This document shows positions 59,453 through 64,000 of a stretch of 64,000 nucleotides of DNA, one piece after another; within the stretch, counting starts at the first letter, position 1; every line of letters begins with the position of its first letter. Location of the stretch: assembly GCA_947492575.1 (NCBI GenBank), contig CANLNK010000001.1:1302001-1366000 (forward strand), given 5' to 3'. The position numbers and the translations under genes are program-made. This stretch comes from an uncultured Thalassotalea sp. GTDB taxonomy: Bacteria > Pseudomonadota > Gammaproteobacteria > Enterobacterales > Alteromonadaceae. The notes beneath the pieces are model-generated. The model saw only the letters and a list, made by a program, of their open reading frames with translations, was not told the origin of the DNA and did not search any database.

Positions 59453-59481
59453 AGAGCCCCGATTATCGGGGCTCTTTTTTT
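59453..59481 (+). terminator. Terminator after ftsH
   Basis: AGAGCCCCGA / TCGGGGCTCT with a three-base loop and a following T run. Confidence 0.9.
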
Positions 59482-59541
59482 ATTAGAGCGGTAAGATTCT
59501 ACGATCGCTAAAATGCAAAACAACTTTAAAACACAATAAAA

Positions 59542-60396
59542 ATGACAATGAACCAACTTAAATGTGGCGATAAAGTCTTATCGTTGGCGACACCACAAGT
59601 TATGGGCATTTTAAATGTCACTCCAGATTCTTTTTCCGACGGTGGCAAGTTTAAGCAATTCGACAGTGCGCTACTTCAAGTAGAGCAAATGTTAAAAGAC
59701 GGTGCCACGATTATTGATATCGGTGGCGAGTCTACAAGGCCAGGTGCTGCAGACGTGTCAGTAGACGAAGAGTTATCACGCGTTATTCCCGTTATAGAGG
59801 CGATTAAAGCACGCTTCGATACCGTTATTTCAGTCGATACGAGTAAATCAGAAGTGATGAGCGCCGCGGCAAGCGCAGGTGCAGGCATGATAAATGACGT
59901 TAGGGCGTTGCAAAATGATGGTTGCCTTGACGCAATGACAACCAATGACTTACCCATTTGTTTAATGCATATGCAGGGTATGCCACGCACCATGCAAGCA
60001 AATCCTCAATACGACAATGTCACCAGCGATATTATTGACTTTATCGCTGAACGCATTCGTGTGTGTACTGAAAAAGGTATCGAAAAGCATCGACTTTTAG
60101 TTGACCCAGGCTTTGGCTTTGGTAAAACTTTAATGCAAAACTATCAATTACTTAATCAATTGTCGGCATTTAAAGCACTTGAGTTACCAGTCTTAGTGGG
60201 TATCTCGCGCAAATCGATGATTGGTAACCTGCTTGACGCTGATGTAGAGAACAGATTGGCAGGTAGCCTTGCAGCAGCGCTGTACAGTGTTCAGCAAGGT
60301 GCAAAAATTATTCGTGTCCATGATGTCAAAGAAACTGTGGATGCTTTATCTGTATTAGCGGCTGCTGAGCAGCCAGAACTGACGCGGGGAAAATAA
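59542..60396 (+). CDS. folP: Dihydropteroate synthase
   Basis: The 284-residue TIM barrel has [17 protein letters not shown] (residues about 20-36), [16 protein letters not shown] and [11 protein letters not shown], the conserved pterin- and pABA-binding motifs. It joins pABA to dihydropterin pyrophosphate for folate synthesis. No clear ribosome binding site precedes the ATG at 59542, and an ATG two codons later is equally possible. The stop overlaps the glmM start by one base (TAATG). Confidence 0.96.
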   Translation: MTMNQLKCGDKVLSLATPQVMGILNVTPDSFSDGGKFKQFDSALLQVEQMLKDGATIIDIGGESTRPGAADVSVDEELSRVIPVIEAIKARFDTVISVDTSKSEVMSAAASAGAGMINDVRALQNDGCLDAMTTNDLPICLMHMQGMPRTMQANPQYDNVTSDIIDFIAERIRVCTEKGIEKHRLLVDPGFGFGKTLMQNYQLLNQLSAFKALELPVLVGISRKSMIGNLLDADVENRLAGSLAAALYSVQQGAKIIRVHDVKETVDALSVLAAAEQPELTRGK

Positions 60397-61733
60397 TGTC
60401 AGAAAGAAAATATTTTGGCACTGATGGTGTCCGAGGAAAAGTAGGCCAATATCCAATTACACCTGACTTTGTGATGAAACTGGGCTACGCAGCAGGCAAA
60501 GTGCTTGCGACTCGCGGTACTAAGAAAGTGCTTATCGGTAAAGACACACGTATTTCAGGCTATATGCTTGAAGCAGCGCTCGAAGCGGGGCTTTCAGCAG
60601 CTGGCGTTAATATTGGCTTTTTAGGGCCAATGCCAACACCAGGTATAGCTTATCTTACTAAGACATTCCGTGCGCAAGCAGGTATCGTAATTAGTGCGTC
60701 TCATAACCCGTACTACGATAATGGTATTAAGTTCTTCTCACAAAATGGTGAAAAGCTACCAGACGAGGTAGAGCTTGCAATTGAAGCAGAACTCGACAAA
60801 GAAATGACGTGTGTTGAGTCAGACAAAATTGGTAAAGCACAGCGTATTGACGACGCTGCTGGCCGTTATATCGAGTTTTGTAAGAGTAACTTCCCAAGTC
60901 AGTACTCGTTATCACATCTAAAAATTGTCGTAGACTGTGCAAACGGCGCGACTTATCACATTGCACCGAATGTATTTAAAGAGCTAGGCGCAGAAGTTAT
61001 CACTATTGGTTCAACGCCAAATGGCACGAACATTAATGACAACTGTGGCGCAACGTCTATGGCGCAAATTCAAGCTGCTGTAGTTGAACATAAAGCTGAC
61101 ATTGGTATTGCGCTAGACGGTGATGGTGACCGCCTAATGATGGTTGATCACACGGGCACTGTAGTAGATGGTGACGAGCTGATTTACGTTATCGCCAACT
61201 CTGATCGCGAAGCAGGCACATTGCGTGGTGGTGTAGTAGGTACTTTGATGAGCAACATGGGGCTTGAACTAGCGCTAGCGGACATGGGTGTACCGTTTGC
61301 TCGTTCGAAAGTAGGCGACCGCTACGTAATGGAAATGCTACAGCAAAATGCTTGGTATTTAGGGGCTGAGAATTCAGGTCATATTATCAACCTTAATCAT
61401 ACATCTACAGGCGATGGTATTATCGCTGCGTTAAACGTAATAACAGCTATGTGCCGTTCAGATAAGTCGTTGTTGGCACTTCGTGAAGGTATGAGTAAGC
61501 TACCTCAGATTTTGGTTAATGTGCGCTTTAGCGGCGATAGTGACCCTATTGTTGCTGATAGTGTCGTATCGGCTGTACACAGCGTAAACGAAAAGCTTGC
61601 AGGTAAAGGCCGAGTATTACTGCGTAAGTCTGGCACAGAGCCGCTTATTCGCGTTATGGTTGAAGGGCCAGATCTCGATGCTGTTACCATATATGCAAAT
61701 GAAATAGCAGACGCGGTTAAACAAGCTTGCTAA
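60396..61733 (+). CDS. glmM: Phosphoglucosamine mutase
   Basis: The 445-residue enzyme turns glucosamine-6-phosphate into glucosamine-1-phosphate for peptidoglycan and lipopolysaccharide. Ser102 in [13 protein letters not shown] is the phosphorylated residue; the metal loop is [13 protein letters not shown] and the phosphate-binding site is [15 protein letters not shown]. It starts inside the folP stop codon, so the two are coupled. Confidence 0.97.
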   Translation: MSERKYFGTDGVRGKVGQYPITPDFVMKLGYAAGKVLATRGTKKVLIGKDTRISGYMLEAALEAGLSAAGVNIGFLGPMPTPGIAYLTKTFRAQAGIVISASHNPYYDNGIKFFSQNGEKLPDEVELAIEAELDKEMTCVESDKIGKAQRIDDAAGRYIEFCKSNFPSQYSLSHLKIVVDCANGATYHIAPNVFKELGAEVITIGSTPNGTNINDNCGATSMAQIQAAVVEHKADIGIALDGDGDRLMMVDHTGTVVDGDELIYVIANSDREAGTLRGGVVGTLMSNMGLELALADMGVPFARSKVGDRYVMEMLQQNAWYLGAENSGHIINLNHTSTGDGIIAALNVITAMCRSDKSLLALREGMSKLPQILVNVRFSGDSDPIVADSVVSAVHSVNEKLAGKGRVLLRKSGTEPLIRVMVEGPDLDAVTIYANEIADAVKQAC

Positions 61734-61865
61734 TTCGTATACGTTTTGCCGACTTGTAGCGCAAGTCGGTTGAATAATCAGCAAACGATCAAGATCTTTT
61801 GCGAAATACTTGTAACTTTGCGGCAGGTTAGTTAATATCTCGCCGCTTTAAATTGGGAACTCGAC

Positions 61866-62639
61866 ATGAAAAGACAATCAATTGTTGCAGCGAACTGGAA
61901 AATGAATGGCAGCTTCGGTTTAGTTACTGAAATGAGTCAAGGTTTAGCCTCGCTGAAATTAGCAAATGATGTTACTGTAGTTGTTTGTCCGAGTACTCCG
62001 TTTTTAACTGCGTTAAGCGATGCATTTGAGCATGAAAATATGTCTGAACACGTAAGTGTTGGCGCTCAAAATGTAAGTGAGTTTGAAAAAGGCGCATACA
62101 CAGGTGAAGTATCAACAAGCATGTTGCAAGCCTGTAAAGTTCAATATGTGATTTTAGGTCACTCTGAACGCCGAGCTATTTTCAATGAAACAAGCACGCA
62201 AGTCGCACACAAAGTAAAAGCGGCGCTAGACGCAGGTTTAATACCTATTTTATGTGTTGGTGAAAGCGAAGCAGAAAGGACAGCTGAGCAAACGGAAACT
62301 GTTTTAGCATCTCAACTGCAACCTGTAATTGACGAAGTCGGTATCGAAAGATTTAGCCACATCGTTATTGCTTACGAACCAGTATGGGCAATTGGTACAG
62401 GTAAAACAGCATCACCAGCAATGGCACAAGAAACTCACGAATTTATCCGTAGCTTTTTGGCCAAAAGCGATGAGAAAATCGCTGCGAAAACTTCCATCCT
62501 ATACGGTGGCAGTGTTAACGCGAAAAACTGTGAAGAATTATTTGCACAAGCCGACATTGACGGTGGTCTTATTGGCGGTGCAAGCTTGAAAGTCGACGAA
62601 TTTAGTGTAATTTGTACGGCTGCAAAAGGAACTCAATAA
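61866..62639 (+). CDS. tpiA: Triosephosphate isomerase
   Basis: The 257-residue barrel enzyme carries Lys12 in NWKMNG, the catalytic His in ILGHSERRAIF, the catalytic Glu in AYEPVWAIGTGKTASP (loop 6 region) and YGGSVNAKN. It interconverts dihydroxyacetone phosphate and glyceraldehyde-3-phosphate. The 132-base gap before it contains a perfect hairpin (CCGACTTG / CAAGTCGG at 61749-61769), perhaps a weak terminator for glmM. Confidence 0.97.
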   Translation: MKRQSIVAANWKMNGSFGLVTEMSQGLASLKLANDVTVVVCPSTPFLTALSDAFEHENMSEHVSVGAQNVSEFEKGAYTGEVSTSMLQACKVQYVILGHSERRAIFNETSTQVAHKVKAALDAGLIPILCVGESEAERTAEQTETVLASQLQPVIDEVGIERFSHIVIAYEPVWAIGTGKTASPAMAQETHEFIRSFLAKSDEKIAAKTSILYGGSVNAKNCEELFAQADIDGGLIGGASLKVDEFSVICTAAKGTQ

Positions 62640-62640
62640 T

Positions 62641-63018
62641 ATGTTGTACGAAATTTTAATTGTTATTTACTTGATTGTTGCAATTTGCCTAATTGGTTTA
62701 GTGTTAATCCAACAAGGTAAAGGTGCTGACATGGGTGCGTCTTTTGGTGCAGGCTCATCAGCGACTATTTTTGGTTCAAGTGGCTCTGGTAACTTCATGA
62801 CTCGAGCGACGACTTGGTTAGCAATCGCATTCTTCGGTATCAGCTTAGTGCTAGGTAACCTAACTGCGAACCGCGTTAAAGCAACTGACGAGTGGAACGA
62901 CTTATCCACACCAGTAGAGCAACAAATTCCTGCAGATGTTCCTGCAAGTGCTGAGTCAGTGAACAGCGATGTTCCAGCGTCTGACGAAGGCAAATCAGAC
63001 AGCGACATTCCAGACTAA
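62641..63018 (+). CDS. secG: Preprotein translocase subunit SecG
   Basis: The 125-residue membrane protein has two helices (about 3-22 and 54-74) around the conserved GLVLIQQGKGADMGASFGAG loop and GSSGSGNFMTRAT. The C-terminal tail is acidic and Pro/Ser-rich, with a near repeat (DVPASAES, DVPASDEG). It assists SecYE in protein export. It begins one base after tpiA. tRNA-Leu follows 22 bases after the stop. Confidence 0.95.
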   Translation: MLYEILIVIYLIVAICLIGLVLIQQGKGADMGASFGAGSSATIFGSSGSGNFMTRATTWLAIAFFGISLVLGNLTANRVKATDEWNDLSTPVEQQIPADVPASAESVNSDVPASDEGKSDSDIPD

Positions 63019-63040
63019 GGATAGCTCGCTACACAGATTT

Positions 63041-63125
63041 GCGGATGTGGTGGAATTGGTAGACACGCCATCTTGAGGGGGTGGTGCTTAACAGCGTGCG
63101 GGTTCAAGTCCCGCCATCCGCACCA
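63041..63125 (+). tRNA. tRNA-Leu (anticodon GAG)
   Basis: An 85-base class II tRNA with acceptor stem GCGGATG / CATCCGC and encoded CCA. The anticodon stem CCATC / GGTGG holds the loop TTGAGGG, with anticodon GAG at 63075-63077; a long variable arm follows and the T arm is GGGTTCAAGTCCC. It reads CUC and CUU codons. The secG-tRNA-Leu neighbourhood is conserved in gammaproteobacteria. Confidence 0.95.
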
Positions 63126-63130
63126 AACAC

Positions 63131-63162
63131 AAAAAAGGGCTGCAGTATCGCAGCCCTTTTTT
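63131..63162 (+). terminator. Terminator after tRNA-Leu
   Basis: AAAAAAGGGCTGC / GCAGCCCTTTTTT with a six-base loop, five bases after the tRNA. Confidence 0.92.
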
Positions 63163-63180
63163 CGTTATAAGACACTACAT

Positions 63181-63297
63181 TTATCTTCCCTTTGTCTGGT
63201 CTATGTCGAGTGCTAGCTCAATTAGATAGATAATAACTTCATAGTCGATGACTTTATCATCGCCATCTTTAAATAGATCAGAGAGTGCTACCGAAGT
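63181..63297 (-). pseudogene. Possible C-terminal remnant of an EF-hand-like protein
   Basis: A minus-strand frame of 38 codons ending at 63181 encodes SDLFKDGDDKVIDYEVIIYL followed by IELALDI. The acidic DGDDKVIDYE stretch resembles a calcium-binding loop followed by a helix. It has no start codon and is bounded by a stop at 63298-63300, so if real it is only a fragment. Chance cannot be excluded. Confidence 0.25.
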
Positions 63298-63302
63298 CTA
63301 AG

Positions 63303-63347
63303 CTTGATTTGATAGAACACTTTGAGCAGCTGCGAAATTTCATTTGA
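63303..63347 (+). pseudogene. Fragment of a solute-binding paralogue
   Basis: A plus-strand stretch encodes LDLIEHFEQLRNFI then a stop. It matches DLIDDHEQLRKLYAG of the solute-binding gene at 55379; over the 33 bases from 63306 about 25 agree with 55763-55795. It lies just beyond the end of the related minus-strand gene and in the opposite orientation, so it looks like a remnant of a third copy. Confidence 0.45.
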
Positions 63348-63349
63348 TA

Positions 63350-64000
63350 TCAATGAGTAGTTTCTATTGTTTGTTGAGCAGCATTGGGGCCATGGGAGCA
63401 TCTTTCAAAGTTTTCGGGCCAATCCTGAAGCCAATAATTACTCACATTAATTGGTACCCAGTGAGGTAGGTTGGGGTTACATATTGTCAGTAAACGCCGA
63501 GAACTTAAGCTGAGAACTTTTAGTGCATCAACAGATGAAGGGTGAGAGTAAAAGAAGGTGTTAAAGCTACCATCCTCGATGGCTTTGTTTAGTCCGTACT
63601 CTATTCGATGGGCCAACTCAATGTTGTCTTTATTGACATAGAAAGCTGTCATATTTGGATATATCAATGCCAAAGTAGATTCGAGCTGTACTGCTTTGTC
63701 GTTGTAATTGTCTATCTCCTCCATAAGCTCTAATGTGCCTCGAGGGAAGTAGTCAAATCTTTTGTACTCAAGCATGTTGATAAGAGTATTGATACTGCCG
63801 CCGGTAACTACCGGAAGCTTGTTACTCCTAAGAATGTTTACGTCAGCCCATTTAGCGCCTTGACCGGCCCTAAAATTCGCCAACTCATTTAAGCTAGAAA
63901 TTTTAGCAAATTTATCTGCGTCGCTTTTACGAATCATGAACAAGCGATAGCCTCTTAAGCCCTTGGCAATAGGGATTTTTACCGGCAACATGAGTTCATT
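63350..64000 (-). CDS. Solute-binding-like protein, paralogue of the 55.4 kb gene (partial)
   Basis: The frame runs off the right edge; 216 codons are visible, and the start is outside. The visible N-terminal part (NELMLPVKIPIAKGLRGYRL) aligns with EETLQPIRIPLFKGMGGCRV of the other gene, and RFDYFPRGTLELME and AHRIEYGLNKAIEDGSFNTF match RFDYFPRAIYEAFPE and AQRIEYGLTKIMEDGSFDEF. So it belongs to the same periplasmic family-3-like binding proteins. The last 45 residues (ICNPNLPHWVPINVSNYWLQ onward) extend the family pattern. Function unknown; no transporter adjacent. Confidence 0.8.
   Translation of the reverse strand, partial: NELMLPVKIPIAKGLRGYRLFMIRKSDADKFAKISSLNELANFRAGQGAKWADVNILRSNKLPVVTGGSINTLINMLEYKRFDYFPRGTLELMEEIDNYNDKAVQLESTLALIYPNMTAFYVNKDNIELAHRIEYGLNKAIEDGSFNTFFYSHPSSVDALKVLSLSSRRLLTICNPNLPHWVPINVSNYWLQDWPENFERCSHGPNAAQQTIETTH

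Noticed and set aside
1-64000. CRISPR arrays, prophage genes, transposases
   Set aside because: None seen: no regular direct-repeat array, no phage structural gene and no transposase on either strand.

Overview
The window reads as chromosome of a marine gammaproteobacterium of the Alteromonadales, most like Colwelliaceae (for example Thalassotalea). This placement is inferred from protein resemblance and gene order, not from a marker-gene comparison. The evidence includes MutH, RppH, PtsP and Lgt, an intact hisLGDCBHAF-IE operon, yoaA-tsaB-fadD, an imuA-imuB-dnaE2 cassette, and the blocks dapB-carA-carB-greA and yhbY-rlmE-ftsH-folP-glmM-tpiA-secG-tRNA-Leu. Coding is dense and mostly housekeeping.

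Layout. 1-3.6 kb (minus): start of an M13 lipoprotein peptidase, a TetR-type regulator and a ThrE-like exporter. 3.7-7.8 kb: a 56-residue two-helix membrane protein, an NRDE protein, then a class II aldolase, an enolase-superfamily dehydratase/racemase and a hexose-6-phosphate mutarotase that may form a small sugar-acid pathway. 7.8-16 kb: a Cache-GGDEF diguanylate cyclase, mutH, rppH, ptsP, a TauE/SafE permease, lgt and thyA. 16-19.4 kb: a small accessory island with a double-glycine leader peptide, a colicin-V-type class II microcin precursor coupled to a two-helix putative immunity protein, then MAPEG, ElaA-type GNAT and unknown genes. 19.4-26.9 kb (minus): the complete histidine operon behind a leader peptide with five consecutive His codons and a terminator-type attenuator. 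27.3-39.7 kb: yoaA, tsaB, M50-like peptidase, hydrolase, fadD, yciK, a VolA-type lipase, sohB and tpm. 39.9-46 kb: the LexA-controlled mutasome imuA-imuB-dnaE2 and one unknown gene. 46-55.2 kb: nhaC-type antiporter, fklB, dapB, carAB and greA. 55.4-64 kb: a periplasmic solute-binding-like protein, the yhbY-to-secG block, tRNA-Leu(GAG), and a second solute-binding paralogue cut by the right edge, with a small fragment of a third beside it.

The best candidate for something undescribed is the microcin-like island at 16.6-17.5 kb. It has two precursor peptides with related MREL..NE leaders, a likely immunity gene and a structured leader region, but no dedicated export ABC transporter in the window. 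Second is a pattern of short in-frame tandem repeats in protein linkers: the same five-residue, lysine-ended repeat appears in the TetR N-terminus and in DnaE2, and ImuB has its own repeat tracts. Inverted-repeat clusters before volA and after the his operon, and a duplicated element after fklB, are not explained by the genes.
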